Positions 44,616 to 53,858 are shown, numbered from the stretch's first letter. The stretch is 64,000 nt of DNA from Nostoc sp. CHAB 5844 (GCF_020829595.1 NZ_JAIVFW010000017.1:1-64000), one strand, 5' to 3'. Notes: generated by a model not told the origin, from the letters alone. A program made the numbers and translations.

Positions 44616-45752
44616 TTAAAAATCAACCCCGCGTTTCAGTTCGACACCTTGATTTGCATAGTGTTTGTGGCAGTATACCTCAGAGTGGATACTTGCTAAA
44701 TCAAAGTAAGCTGGTTGCTGTTGGCAACGCCCAGTAATAATAATTTCTGTGTCGCGGGGTTTACGGAGTAAGGCTTGAACGATGGGTTCTACTGGCAGAA
44801 GTTCTAAATCGACGGTGGGGTTGAGTTCATCCAAGATGATGGTTTTATACAACCCAGATGCGATCGCAGTTTTGGCAATTTCCCAGCCGCGTTCGGCTTC
44901 AACATAATCTAATTCTTGCCGAGAATTACGCCAAACAATGGCATCTCGACCACAACGTTGATGATCTACCACTTCCGGGTAGGATTGTTGCAAGGCGGCG
45001 ATCGCTGCATCTTCTGTATAACCGCTACCACCTTTGAGCCATTGCATAATCAACACACGGGTAGAACCGGGATGGTTAATACCTCTACCAATCGCCTGTA
45101 ATGCTTTACCCAAAGCACTGGTAGATTTACCTTTACCTGCACCAGTATAAATTTCAATGCCCTCAATTAATAGCTGTTGGGCGGTGGGATGGTGTTGCGG
45201 CTTCATTTCCGAGTGCAAATCGGCGATCTCCAGTAATTTTTCTGGTGCGCCGCGTCCGGTGGCGATGATTTCTAATTCTTGGGGTTTAGATTTTAACGTC
45301 CGCACCACCTCATCTACTGGTAGCAAACCTAAATCTAGGACAGGGTTCAGTTCATCTAATACTACTACGGAATACAACCCAGAGGCGATCGCACCTTTTG
45401 CCACATCCCAACCCCGTGCTGCTTCTTTGCGGTCGTAGGGGATAATTTCTTCTGGGCCAAAAAATTCGGCTCTCCCTGTCCGCACCTGATCGATTAAATG
45501 CGGAAATCCACGCTGTAAAGCTGCGATCGCGCCATCTTCATCATAATCACGTTCTGGCCCTTTTAAAAACCGCAGCAGTAAGACGCGATTGGAATTACTC
45601 GGTGTATTTATCCCTAAGCCAATCGAGCGCAAAACCACCCCTAAAGCCGCTTGAGATTTACCTTTACCCACGCCGTCATAAACGTGAATTTGACCTGTAA
45701 GCCGTTCAGAACGCGCTTGCGCCGTGCGAATACCGATGCCGTTCCTTGTCAT
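44616..45752 (-). CDS. cobO: Cob(I)yrinic acid a,c-diamide adenosyltransferase, tandem two-domain form
   Basis: This 378-residue protein consists of two fused CobO/BtuR-type domains. The P-loop appears twice, GVGKGKSQAALG at 27-38 and GAGKGKSTSALG at 204-215, each followed by a matching VLDELNPVLD/ILDELNPTVD segment and RCGRD/RTGR element. Usual family members are about 200 residues and have one domain, so this is a tandem duplication-fusion. It transfers the adenosyl group from ATP to corrinoids in the coenzyme B12 pathway. The N-terminal TRNGIGIRTAQARSERL is a short extension. The gene is divergent from fraC, 236 bp away. Confidence 0.88.
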   Translation of the reverse strand: MTRNGIGIRTAQARSERLTGQIHVYDGVGKGKSQAALGVVLRSIGLGINTPSNSNRVLLLRFLKGPERDYDEDGAIAALQRGFPHLIDQVRTGRAEFFGPEEIIPYDRKEAARGWDVAKGAIASGLYSVVVLDELNPVLDLGLLPVDEVVRTLKSKPQELEIIATGRGAPEKLLEIADLHSEMKPQHHPTAQQLLIEGIEIYTGAGKGKSTSALGKALQAIGRGINHPGSTRVLIMQWLKGGSGYTEDAAIAALQQSYPEVVDHQRCGRDAIVWRNSRQELDYVEAERGWEIAKTAIASGLYKTIILDELNPTVDLELLPVEPIVQALLRKPRDTEIIITGRCQQQPAYFDLASIHSEVYCHKHYANQGVELKRGVDF

Positions 45753-45988
45753 CCTCGAAAACCTGTAACGTGGCAGTCTCTAATCTTACCTAACGTCTTG
45801 CACTTTCAGATATAAAAAATCTCTTTTGGGTGCTTCCATCCAAGAGTTAGCAGGATATATTAACAGGGTAAATAGGGGTATACTGGCACACCAAGATGGT
45901 AAACAGCGATCGTCATGACATAATTGCCTCCATCAGCCTGATTATCCCAACTTTACCCTCTCACCTTAAACCTTACCATTGACCCTCT

Positions 45989-46531
45989 ATGCTAGATAAT
46001 TTTACCCTACCTCGACTCTTGCCTATTGGCGTGATGTTGTTTAACCTTTTATTTTTACTAATTGCTATACCTATTGAAGCTTATGTTTTTAATCGTAGGC
46101 TAAAGTTTGACAAAAAAACTAGTATTTTTTATGCCATAGCCATCAATCTCTTTTCGGGAACTCTTGGTTGGGTCATATTTTTTTTCTTAGAACCAATTTT
46201 GCCACCAGAAATTAAATCAGAATTAATTAATTATGTGTTTTTTAATAACTTTAGATACCCCAATACTCAAGCCACCTTGATTTTTACTACTTTTATTATT
46301 TTCTTTACAACTTTTTTAATGAAATTTTTAATGTTACAAATTTTTGTATTTACTTTAAGAGAAGATGGTTGGAAAAAACCAGAAATTGTCGAAACATCTC
46401 AGCGTAGACAGTTACGCCGCGATATACCTAGTCTCAAATTGCAAACAACTAATTTAGTGACTACTACATTAATAGCTAATTCTCTCAGCTATAGCGCTAT
46501 TACGATTATTTTGTTGATTCGTAATAGATAA
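45989..46531 (+). CDS. fraC: FraC, filament integrity membrane protein
   Basis: A 180-residue membrane protein with four hydrophobic segments (about 12-32, 46-68, 95-122, 155-176) and a short polar tail. Length, topology and its position directly upstream of fraD and fraE identify it as FraC. In Anabaena FraC sits at cell-cell septa and is required for filament integrity and intercellular transfer under nitrogen deprivation, together with FraD at septal junctions. The ATG at 45989 follows CCCTCT with no strong ribosome site. This gene set is a marker of heterocyst-forming cyanobacteria. Confidence 0.9.
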   Translation: MLDNFTLPRLLPIGVMLFNLLFLLIAIPIEAYVFNRRLKFDKKTSIFYAIAINLFSGTLGWVIFFFLEPILPPEIKSELINYVFFNNFRYPNTQATLIFTTFIIFFTTFLMKFLMLQIFVFTLREDGWKKPEIVETSQRRQLRRDIPSLKLQTTNLVTTTLIANSLSYSAITIILLIRNR

Positions 46532-46574
46532 ATCTCATCATTTTTCATTGCTAAAATTATTTAGAGGTAAAAGC

Positions 46575-47606
46575 ATGAATGTTTTATTTAAAGATTTGTT
46601 TGGTCTATTTAAGTTTACGGAAGACATCTATGCCAGAGTACGAAAAATATTAGTTCCGTCTCAAGCTTACGCTTGGCAGACCTTGATTTACTTAAGTGTA
46701 TTTTCTGGAGTATTATCATATTTTGCTATAGGTTATGTCAGAGATATAATTGCATTTTGCGGTTGGTTATTTTTAATTGCTGGTACAGCTTGGTATACCA
46801 CTGAAGATCCGCTAAGAGTTCCAGGTACTTTTATGCCGATAGGTGCAGTGATCACAGGCTTTTTAGTCAGTGTTTTTGCTTTCGGCGATCAACAGGATGT
46901 GATTACACCCAGAACCATCGTACTCTGGCCAACTATATCGGCGTTAATTACAGCCCTTCCTGAATTTATTGAAGGCACAGATACCGACTCAAAAGCTCAA
47001 ATTCCCAAACCAGAGGTTAGGCAAAGAATCATTGTTTTAGTTGCAAGTTGTATGATTCTTAGTTGCTGGTTGCAATTTTACTTTGTGATGGATAAATGGT
47101 TAAAAGAATATCCCACTTTACTAGCAGATAATTTTCAACGCAGCACCTTTGTTAAAAGAACAGATATAGCCGAAAAAGTTCCGAAAAATGGCGTTGTAAT
47201 TTTAGATAAACTGCAACCATTAGTAGAACAACAAATAGATGAAAGACCTTGGTCACAAGTAGAAAGATGGCTATTAGATGCAAAATTACAAGTAGGAAAT
47301 TTGGGTAACAGAGTTATAGAAAAACACCTGGGAACGTATGAAGAAAAAGCACTATGGCGTGTTGAACCACGGGTAGTTAATACTAAATCAGGGGGATATA
47401 TATTAGATTTACTGAGTATTTGGCGAGGCCCAAGTTCTAGCCGAAAAGGGTATTATCTGAAAAAATCTTGTCGAATTGACCCAGTAGCAACTTCTACTAA
47501 AAAAGCTATCACAAGCACAAACCCAGAGGACAAAATTGCAGTCGGAGAAATAGAATGCGATCGCATTAGTAAATTTGTTGCTGGTTCTCCTCCACCGCAA
47601 CAGTAA
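46575..47606 (+). CDS. fraD: FraD, septal-junction membrane protein
   Basis: This 343-residue protein matches the length of FraD. It has about five membrane segments (roughly residues 35-165) followed by a long soluble C-terminal part rich in charged residues (KVPKNGVVILDKLQPLVEQQID), expected to face the periplasm and form part of the septal junction plug. A frame with a TTG opens 27 bp upstream, but ATG at 46575 follows AGAGG and gives the expected protein. It starts 44 bp after fraC and is followed by fraE in the same direction. Confidence 0.9.
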   Translation: MNVLFKDLFGLFKFTEDIYARVRKILVPSQAYAWQTLIYLSVFSGVLSYFAIGYVRDIIAFCGWLFLIAGTAWYTTEDPLRVPGTFMPIGAVITGFLVSVFAFGDQQDVITPRTIVLWPTISALITALPEFIEGTDTDSKAQIPKPEVRQRIIVLVASCMILSCWLQFYFVMDKWLKEYPTLLADNFQRSTFVKRTDIAEKVPKNGVVILDKLQPLVEQQIDERPWSQVERWLLDAKLQVGNLGNRVIEKHLGTYEEKALWRVEPRVVNTKSGGYILDLLSIWRGPSSSRKGYYLKKSCRIDPVATSTKKAITSTNPEDKIAVGEIECDRISKFVAGSPPPQQ

Positions 47607-47715
47607 TAAAATAAATATGAAGTATGAAATATGAAGTATCAAAAGGGGGACAAGGGAGAAAAACTTTCGACCATTGACAATGGACAAATGACAAATAACA
47701 AATGACTATTAACCA

Positions 47716-48486
47716 ATGAGAACTTTTGTAATTGCGAAAAATGTCTTTCAGGAAGTGGTACGCGATCGCATTTTATATGTGATTGGATTTTATACATTGA
47801 TTTTGGCGATCGCTTGGCGAGTACTACCAGAATTTGCTGCTACTAATGAACACAAAATGTTGTTAGATTTTGGCATAGTAGCCATGAGCGCCATTACCTT
47901 AATTGTGGCTGTATTTGTGGGTACGGGACTGGTAAAAAAAGAAATTGATAAACGCACTATTTTAGTGTTAATTGCTAAACCAGTTAGCCGTAGTGAAATT
48001 ATTGTTGGCAAATTCTTGGGTTTGTCGGCAGTGTTGGCGGTTTTAATAGCTACAATGACTGCTATTTATCTAATATTTTTACAACTAGAGAATATTCCTC
48101 ATCCGACACTCAGCATTTTAATTGCCGCAGTTTTTTTATTTTTACAGTTATCGCTGATCAATGCTGTGGCTATTACTTTGGGTGTGTTTACGAATTCCTT
48201 GCTGGCTGTAACCTTAACCTTTGCCGTGTATTTGATGGGGAATATTACGCAAGATTTAGTTAAACTGGGTCGTTTGAGTAAAAATCCAGCGATGGAAAGC
48301 GTCACACAAGGTTTATATCTGATTTTGCCAGATTTATCTCGCTTAGATTTAAAAAATGATGCTGTTTATGGACTGCAAGCCTTACCTAATGCAACTATAT
48401 TAATCACCAATGCAGGCTATGGCGTACTTTACAGCATTATGCTATTGGCGATCGCTAGTTTTGTCTTCTCAAAGCGTGAGTTTTAA
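47716..48486 (+). CDS. fraE: FraE, ABC-2-type permease of the Fra system
   Basis: This 256-residue protein has six hydrophobic segments and the ABC-2 permease pattern (ILVLIAKPVSRSEIIVGKFLG after the first helices), matching FraE, third gene of the fraCDE operon of Anabaena. FraE is needed for filament integrity and full heterocyst maturation, probably as a transporter component without a cognate ATPase nearby. It begins 109 bp after the fraD stop. The gene completes the signature locus of this window. Confidence 0.88.
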   Translation: MRTFVIAKNVFQEVVRDRILYVIGFYTLILAIAWRVLPEFAATNEHKMLLDFGIVAMSAITLIVAVFVGTGLVKKEIDKRTILVLIAKPVSRSEIIVGKFLGLSAVLAVLIATMTAIYLIFLQLENIPHPTLSILIAAVFLFLQLSLINAVAITLGVFTNSLLAVTLTFAVYLMGNITQDLVKLGRLSKNPAMESVTQGLYLILPDLSRLDLKNDAVYGLQALPNATILITNAGYGVLYSIMLLAIASFVFSKREF

Positions 48487-48682
48487 ATATTAATTAGTCA
48501 AAGTCAGAGGTTGTTTGTAATTCTTAATTAATGGGGAGGCTCTTTCTAAAGTAAATCTAAAGAGACCCAAGCGGAATAAAAACGAACGGTAGGATGCAGA
48601 TAATCTTTCGGTAAAACGACTGAAACCAGAATCTTCGCAGGTATATACCAACATAACTAAAAGTATGAGGTAAGAAATAACA

Positions 48683-50002
48683 ATGCTGGAAAGTCTGGGA
48701 AGAATTAATAATTCATTAGTCAGAAGCGTTGCGACAGCCGCTACAGTTTGCTCAGTAGTAACTTTATCTATTGCTATTGTAATTGGTGTTACCAATGCCA
48801 AAGATAAATCTGCCTATCAGTTTGGTGTCTATTCCTCACTGTTTGGTGCAGCTGCTGGTGCAGTATTTGGCTTAATTTATACTAGTAAAGCAAGTGAAAA
48901 TAAATTCACTCTAGATATCAAAGCATCAGACAGCAATGTTTGGCAAGATTGGCGAAATTTTGTGGTTGTGCGGAAGGTAAAAGAAAGCGAAGAAATTACA
49001 TCTTTTTATTTGCAACCTGAAGACAAAGGTGAAATTACCAACTTTCAACCAGGACAATTTTTAACTATCAAACTTGATATTCCAGGACAAAATAAGCCTG
49101 TAATTCGTACTTACTCGCTTTCAGATTATCCAGAAACTGGCGAATATTATCGTCTTTCAATTAAGCGAGAACTTGCACCAAACGGATTAGATGTTATGCC
49201 TGGTATAGCATCTAATTTTATGCACGATCGCATTCACGAAGGTTCAGTAATTCCAGCCAAACCACCAAACGGTAAATTCGTTTTGGATCTGCATAAATCT
49301 ACTCCCGCAGTATTGATTAGCAATGGTGTGGGAATTACGCCGATGATTAGTATGGTAAAAGCTTGTACTCGTCTTAATCCTCAGCGTCCTGTTTGGTTTA
49401 TACATGGTGCTAGAGACAGTCAATTCCATGCTTTTCAAGATGAAGTGATGGAATTTGCTCAACAAAATCCTAACCTAAATGTACATATTCGCTATAGTCG
49501 TCCCAGACCAGAAGATACAGGTAAATATCACAGTGTTGGGTATGTTGATGCTGCTTTAATTCAAGAATTATGTAGTCAAGACGCTGAATATTTTTTGTGT
49601 GGTTCACCACCGTTTATTCAGTCTATAACTGAAGGACTCAAAGCATCGGGAGTACCTAATCATAGAGTCTTCTTTGAATCTTTCGGTAAACCGATGAAAA
49701 GTGAGTCTGAAAAACAGACTCAAACTGCAACTCAAGGTGAGGAATTTGCAGAAATTGTCTTGGCAAAATCTGGCAAAACTTTGTCCTGGCAACCTAGTGA
49801 TGGCACTATCCTAGAATTTGCCGAAGCCAATGATATTGATCCACCTTATAGTTGCCGTGTCGGTGTTTGTGGTACTTGTATGTGTAAAATCCGCGAAGGT
49901 GAAGTTGCCTATCAAGAAGAACCAAGTGCAACAATTGATGAGGGTTCGGTGTTAATTTGTATTTCTCAGCCTGGAAGTTCCAGATTAGTATTAGATATTT
50001 AA
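48683..50002 (+). CDS. Membrane-anchored FAD/2Fe-2S oxidoreductase
   Basis: A 439-residue fusion protein: two N-terminal hydrophobic segments (about 18-38 and 49-66), a ferredoxin-NADP reductase-type core with RTYSLSD (142-148) for FAD and GVGITPM (215-221) and CGSPPFI (306-312) for NAD(P)H, then a C-terminal 2Fe-2S plant-type ferredoxin domain (C391, C396, C399, C426; extra C401). This architecture occurs in flavohaemoprotein/HCR-like reductases. It probably passes electrons from NAD(P)H to a membrane-side acceptor; partner unknown. GAGGT precedes the ATG. Confidence 0.88.
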   Translation: MLESLGRINNSLVRSVATAATVCSVVTLSIAIVIGVTNAKDKSAYQFGVYSSLFGAAAGAVFGLIYTSKASENKFTLDIKASDSNVWQDWRNFVVVRKVKESEEITSFYLQPEDKGEITNFQPGQFLTIKLDIPGQNKPVIRTYSLSDYPETGEYYRLSIKRELAPNGLDVMPGIASNFMHDRIHEGSVIPAKPPNGKFVLDLHKSTPAVLISNGVGITPMISMVKACTRLNPQRPVWFIHGARDSQFHAFQDEVMEFAQQNPNLNVHIRYSRPRPEDTGKYHSVGYVDAALIQELCSQDAEYFLCGSPPFIQSITEGLKASGVPNHRVFFESFGKPMKSESEKQTQTATQGEEFAEIVLAKSGKTLSWQPSDGTILEFAEANDIDPPYSCRVGVCGTCMCKIREGEVAYQEEPSATIDEGSVLICISQPGSSRLVLDI

Positions 50003-50013
50003 TTAGGCTTTAG

Positions 50014-50042
50014 ATCCCCGACTCCTGCAAGAAGTCGGGGAT
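50014..50042 (+). terminator. Hairpin after the FAD/2Fe-2S gene
   Basis: ATCCCCGACT pairs with AGTCGGGGAT across a 9-base loop, 12 bp after the stop at 50002, then TTAT. A stable hairpin without a long T-run; a related hairpin type is common in Nostoc intergenic sequence, so it may be a repeat as well. Confidence 0.55.
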
Positions 50043-50165
50043 TTATAGCGTTTCCAACTCCAGTGAGGTACAAGATAACCCCTCCCCAACCCTCCCCTTA
50101 CCAAGGGGAGGGTGCCGTTAGGCGGGTGGGGTGTATTTCATAAGCTTGAGAATTGCTATAGTTGT

Positions 50166-50780
50166 TTAATAAATAATAATTATCTCAGGTTTATAAATTG
50201 TCCCTTCAGGCATAATGGTATGCCGGAGTTTACTATAAATTATTTTGGTTTCCCAAAGATTTGCATTGAACAAGTTTGCCTTAGTTAAATTAGTCCATGT
50301 CAAGTCTGCACCATTTAAGTTTGCTTCAGTTAAATTAGCCTCTAGCAGTATTGCGCCACATAGGCTGGCTTCTTGAAGATTAGCTCTGACTAATTTGGTT
50401 TCTATTAATGAAGCTTCTATTAATCTGGCATAACTCAAATCTGCTTCGGTGAAATCTGCACCACACAAAGAAGCTCCCCAAAAGTTACTATTACTACATT
50501 GCGATCGCCACAAGCAAGATCCACACAAATTGGCATAACTTAAATTAGCATTGCTTAAATTTACTTGTGTTAAATCTGCTTCACTTAAGTCTGCACCAGT
50601 CAAGTTAGAACCAGATAAATTAGCACAACGTAAATTTGCTCCTCTAAAGTTAGCACCACTTAAATCAAGTTCTTTTAACTCAATTAAGTGCAAATCACAT
50701 CCACTGAAATCCTGCTGCTGTCCATATTTTTCTTGAATTTGGCTAGAGATTAATTCCTGCACATCAGCAAAATTTCTCAT
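50166..50780 (-). CDS. Pentapeptide-repeat protein
   Basis: This 204-residue protein is mainly built of about 27 pentapeptide repeats of the A(D/N)LXX type (for example ANLRCANLSGSNLTGADL), which fold into a right-handed beta-helix. An N-terminal helical segment of about 30 residues (FADVQELISSQIQEKYGQ) precedes them. A GTG opens the frame at 50789, but the ATG at 50780 follows GAGG. Function is not assignable; such proteins range from structural to DNA-gyrase mimics. It stands alone in an A+T-rich setting. Confidence 0.87.
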   Translation of the reverse strand: MRNFADVQELISSQIQEKYGQQQDFSGCDLHLIELKELDLSGANFRGANLRCANLSGSNLTGADLSEADLTQVNLSNANLSYANLCGSCLWRSQCSNSNFWGASLCGADFTEADLSYARLIEASLIETKLVRANLQEASLCGAILLEANLTEANLNGADLTWTNLTKANLFNANLWETKIIYSKLRHTIMPEGTIYKPEIIIIY

Positions 50781-50789
50781 GGTACTCAC

Positions 50790-51133
50790 CTCAGAGTGTC
50801 AATAATTGCAAAGCTCAATTGTGAGAGTCACTGTATATCGAGATTACACCAATACAGATAATTAGCTGAATGAGAAATTGACAATGTTTGAATAATTAAC
50901 GAAAAATTGGCTTAAAACGTATTTTTCACAACAAAAAATGCTGACATAAGTCAGGAAATTAATTTGGCATAGTGACAAATAAAAAGTCACTGTACAAAAG
51001 ATAGATGTCAAATGGGTTCTATACAACCCCACCCGACATCGCCAGCAAAATTCGCTGCCGCCGCGCCCACTCGAAGGGTGCGCCTACTTGCGCTGTGACG
51101 GTGTTCTTGCTCTTGTCCTAATGAATGCAGAGG
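50790..51133. other. Intergenic region with a G+C-rich tail
   Basis: 344 bases without a gene. The left side is the promoter region of the pentapeptide gene. Around 51010-51110 is a G+C-rich block resembling the dispersed repeats (GCCAGCAAAATTCGCTGCCGCC). Confidence 0.45.
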
Positions 51134-51795
51134 TTATTGCATCAAGCATAGTGCGATCGCCGCAGGATACGTGAGCAGAGTAAACAGCTTAATCTCCCAT
51201 AACTCCAGGGGTTCGGCGGTGTTGTAGAGTGCGTGAAAAGCATCACAGCCTTGAGCCACGATAAAATCATCAACGCCTTTTTCTGCCCCTGGCAAGTCAA
51301 TCACCCTCAAGGTACAGCCCTCATACCATTTCACCAAATAAATGATACAAATAATTTCTCCTCTGCCCCTCTGCTCCCCTGCTCCTCTGCCTGCCTAAAT
51401 GTATCAATTTTAAAGTGAAATGGTATCAGCCGTGAGCAACCGACCTATACGATTAATCGCGGTTCTGACCCGTTGAACAGTTTCGGGCTTGGTGTCGTGG
51501 TCAAAACAGATGTTGACTTGTCTGCCTTGTGTTGCAAAATGTTTCAGGTCCGGAATGAGGAAAGGTTTACCAATGGTAGTACCGTATTCATTTTGAATTT
51601 TGAATTTTGAATTGATTCATCCTGTGGTGTACGATATCCAGCGTTAACACCAGGAATTGCGATCGCTGCATAACCAGCACTCAATAAACAAGCAGCCTTT
51701 TTCGCTCCTTCGACAATTACGACTAGCACGTTGTTTTTCCAAACCCAATGCCAGAAGCCACCGGGATGCAGTAAGTCTTCATCAGTGATTGGGGT
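51134..51795 (-). pseudogene. DUF3854-family (Toprim-like) gene, broken into pieces
   Basis: Three segments of one DUF3854 protein are visible on the minus strand: ITDEDLLHPGGFWHWVWKNN plus VEGAKKAACLLSAGYAAIAIPG (about 51795-51615), PDLKHFATQGRQVNICFDHDTKP (about 51560-51430) and LPGAEKGVDDFIVAQGCDAFHALYNTA (about 51337-51180). Between them lie a short TTTTGAATTTTGAATT repeat and an insert of about 80 bp rich in CTCTGCTCCCC. Such proteins accompany plasmid and phage-like DNA-replication genes. The frame is also damaged near 51790. It is a dead gene, marking accessory DNA. Confidence 0.75.
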
Positions 51796-51799
51796 CCAT

Positions 51800-51938
51800 T
51801 AGGCGCAAAAAGGCCACCTCTGTCACATCCAACAACCCAGAATCCCCCAACTCAGACATCACCCCTTCAGAAAACCCAGCTTCAGCAATCATTGATGTTC
51901 CTGCTGTTGAAGTTTCTGAATTAATCCCAGAAGAATAA
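51800..51938 (+). pseudogene. Possible C-terminal gene remnant
   Basis: A plus-strand frame reads TSVTSNNPESPNSDITPSEN and then PASAIIDVPAVEVSELIPEE before a stop at 51936-51938. The Ser/Pro/Asn-rich composition and acidic end look like the tail of a coding gene, but there is no start, ribosome site or recognised family. It sits immediately upstream of the first 71-nt repeat. Weak evidence. Confidence 0.3.
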
Positions 51939-52089
51939 ATCAATCTAACTGCTACCAATTAAGAATCAGAAGGCTCAACTAAAAACTTTTGATTTTCCAC
52001 GATGAATAAACTCATCTCACTGCTACCAATTAAGAATTAGAAGGCTCAACTAAAAAGCTCTCATTTTCCAAGTGAATTAACCAATCTCA
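51932..52089 (+). ncRNA. 71-nt tandem repeat array 1 (candidate small-RNA units)
   Basis: Two adjacent copies begin TGCTACCAATTAAGAAT at 51950 and 52021, spaced 71 nt, with a partial copy upstream from 51932. Each has a TANNNT box (TAAACT), then a short spacer, an unpaired TGCTACCAATTAAG part, and a hairpin with a T-run. The stem changes in step between copies: TTAGAAGG with CCTCTAA in some units, TCAGAAG with CTTTTGA in another. It lies upstream of the small protein gene at 52129 and points toward it. An inverse-strand array at 58549-58736 shares the same unit. Confidence 0.55.
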
Positions 52090-52128
52090 TCAATACAAAC
52101 CATTCATTAATCAAAAGGAAAGCTAATC

Positions 52129-52389
52129 ATGACCTACCCAAATCTTAATTCTACCCCTTGTGAGTTCACTATTCCGATCAAATTGAATATACCTATCGAT
52201 ATCTATCCAATAGTAAATGTACATCCAGCACCTGCTAAACAAGAGAAATTACCTGTTTATTTACAGCCCGATCTCTTCTTGACACCACAAGTGTTGGCAC
52301 AACCACAAAAGTGCGATAGTCTCCCTGAAAATGGTCAGGAGTACAACAGACAGCAATTACCTACCCAACCAATCCAACCATCTCCATAA
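52129..52389 (+). CDS. Small unknown protein, family with 52439 and 53010 (copy 1)
   Basis: I do not recognise this 86-residue protein. It begins MTYPNLNSTPCEFTIPIKLN and contains PIDIYPIVNVH, then a QEKLPVYLQPDLFL segment and a Gln/Pro-rich tail. It is soluble, with no signal or membrane segment. AAAAGGAAAGC precedes the ATG. The neighbour at 52439 is a close paralogue with a matching leader (CATTCATTAATCAAAAGGA), a local tandem duplication. A transcribed leader from the 71-nt array could reach it. Confidence 0.6.
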   Translation: MTYPNLNSTPCEFTIPIKLNIPIDIYPIVNVHPAPAKQEKLPVYLQPDLFLTPQVLAQPQKCDSLPENGQEYNRQQLPTQPIQPSP

Positions 52390-52438
52390 TCCAATCTCAT
52401 CAATTCAAACCATTCATTAATCAAAAGGAGATCTAATC

Positions 52439-52660
52439 ATGACTTACCCAAATACTAATTGTACCCCTTGCGAGTTCACTATTCCGATCAAATTGAATGT
52501 ACCTATCGACATCTATCCATTAGTAAATGTGCATCTAGCACCTGCTAAACAAGAGAAATTAGCTGTTTATTTACAGCCCGATCTCTTCTTGATACCAGAA
52601 GTGTTGGCACTACCGCAGAAGTGTGAATACCTTCCTGAAAATAGTTACTACAAACAGTAG
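52439..52660 (+). CDS. Small unknown protein (copy 2 of the family)
   Basis: This 73-residue paralogue of the 52129 product shares the CEFTIPIKLN, PIDIYP and YLQPDLFL segments, differing mainly by a shortened tail. The upstream 50 bp repeat the leader of copy 1, and GGAG precedes the ATG. Conservation across the core against a diverged tail suggests purifying selection on the core. Function unknown. Confidence 0.6.
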   Translation: MTYPNTNCTPCEFTIPIKLNVPIDIYPLVNVHLAPAKQEKLAVYLQPDLFLIPEVLALPQKCEYLPENSYYKQ

Positions 52661-52720
52661 TCGCCTACCCAACTACAGTAATCTGTCGCAATCTAGTTTG
52701 GGAGTTTAACTGTTGATTTT

Positions 52721-52896
52721 AGAGGATGTCTGAGAAGTCTCATTTCATACTAGCCTTTGCGACTGAAGTCGCGGCTACACAGACTCTCACCCGCCTACGC
52801 GGGTTCAAAAACTTTAATTCTCTATTAGTCCGCGTAGGCGGACTTCGTTTGTATAGTAGCGAATTATATTCGCCCATTACTTTTCAGACATCCTCT
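52721..52896. mobile_element. MITE-like element 1 (176 bp)
   Basis: Terminal inverted repeats AGAGGATGTCTGAGAAGT and ACTTTTCAGACATCCTCT are 18 bp long with one mismatch. The interior has inverted CGCCTACGCGG/CCGCGTAGGCGG arms and no gene. TIRs are shared with the elements at 53859 and 59006, so the three belong to one non-autonomous family. Confidence 0.75.
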
Positions 52897-52915
52897 TAGG
52901 TACATATCTTTTATA

Positions 52916-52953
52916 GAAGGCTTTTTAACTACCTTTTAAGGTAGTAGCCTTCT
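52916..52953 (+). terminator. Hairpin terminator before 53010
   Basis: ACTACCTT pairs with AAGGTAGT around a 2-base loop, extended by GAAGGCT/AGCCTTC, and followed 14 bp on by a T-run. It may terminate transcripts of the two small upstream genes. Confidence 0.55.
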
Positions 52954-53009
52954 TAACTAGACTACCATTTTTTGTCCCTGTTGAAACACATTAATCTTGA
53001 TAGAAGCTT

Positions 53010-53522
53010 ATGTCTGTTACACCCTCACATAATTCCAATTCAGAAAGACGCAAATTTCAGATCTCTTTAATGTTAAAAATGCCTATTGATATAGAATTAG
53101 AATTGTCAGTAATACCGTCCGTAAACTATAACCAAGTAGAGGGTAATTATGAATCTCTGGAAGTAATTAGTAATAAGGGAACTGAGTTAGAAGATGTCCA
53201 AGTTTTATCCAATCAAATACTAAATCAGCTATTACAAGCTTGTCAAGAAACTACCACATCACAGTACGAGCAAGACAATTTAGAAAATAATCAAGAAGAT
53301 ACCAATTTAGCAGAACTTAAGAGTGTAGATACCTTGTTAGCAAATGTTGTAGCGAACCAACAATTTACACCACCAGCCGCTATCCAACAACTTACACCAC
53401 CAATCGAAAAAAAACAAAGAGGATGCTTGTTAGACTTAATCAACGATAGTTTCGCCCTATCAATTAACTCTATAAGCACAATATTTTTCCTCGGCAAACT
53501 TGCCAACTATAGTTGGGAGTAA
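53010..53522 (+). CDS. Unknown protein sharing the PIDI core (copy 3 of the family)
   Basis: This 170-residue protein has KFQISLMLKMPIDIE near residues 15-29, matching the CEFTIPIKLN-IPIDIY core of the two smaller neighbours. A low-complexity acidic stretch rich in Asn/Gln/Glu follows, then a hydrophobic C-terminus (FALSINSISTIFFLGKLANY) that could be a membrane anchor or coat-binding segment. No family is recognised. It starts just after the terminator hairpin and probably has its own promoter. Confidence 0.6.
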   Translation: MSVTPSHNSNSERRKFQISLMLKMPIDIELELSVIPSVNYNQVEGNYESLEVISNKGTELEDVQVLSNQILNQLLQACQETTTSQYEQDNLENNQEDTNLAELKSVDTLLANVVANQQFTPPAAIQQLTPPIEKKQRGCLLDLINDSFALSINSISTIFFLGKLANYSWE

Positions 53523-53858
53523 TGCAACTTCCTTGATGAGTTTACCTTTAATTTAAAGATAATTTTTGCCACATGTAGTTTATCTTAGAAACTACATGTG
53601 GTTTATGATGATAGTAGAAGTGTTTATCTTGGTAGAACAATAGGTACAACAACAGAGGGAGTTGCAGTAATCCCGATTGCGTTAGTCACGGTCATTTAAA
53701 ACACAGAAAGTGTGCGAGAAATATTATGTCCTTGCTTGCTTTACACCCCTAATTTTAATTATGGGGTTCCCTACACCCTGCCCTCTACACCCCTTTCATG
53801 TAGAGCGACTAAAGTACATAATCAATTTAATTGGTCATTGAGACTCAAGTATCATCTA
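53523..53858. other. Intergenic region downstream of the small-protein family
   Basis: 336 bases with no gene. A short hairpin near 53565-53605 (ACATGTAGTTT / AAACTACATGT) could end transcription of the 53010 gene. The rest is A+T-rich and repeat-poor. Confidence 0.4.

Noticed and set aside
50014-50042. Strong factor-independent terminator
   Set aside because: The hairpin is real, but the T-run is poor and similar hairpins are common Nostoc repeats, so it is listed only at moderate confidence.
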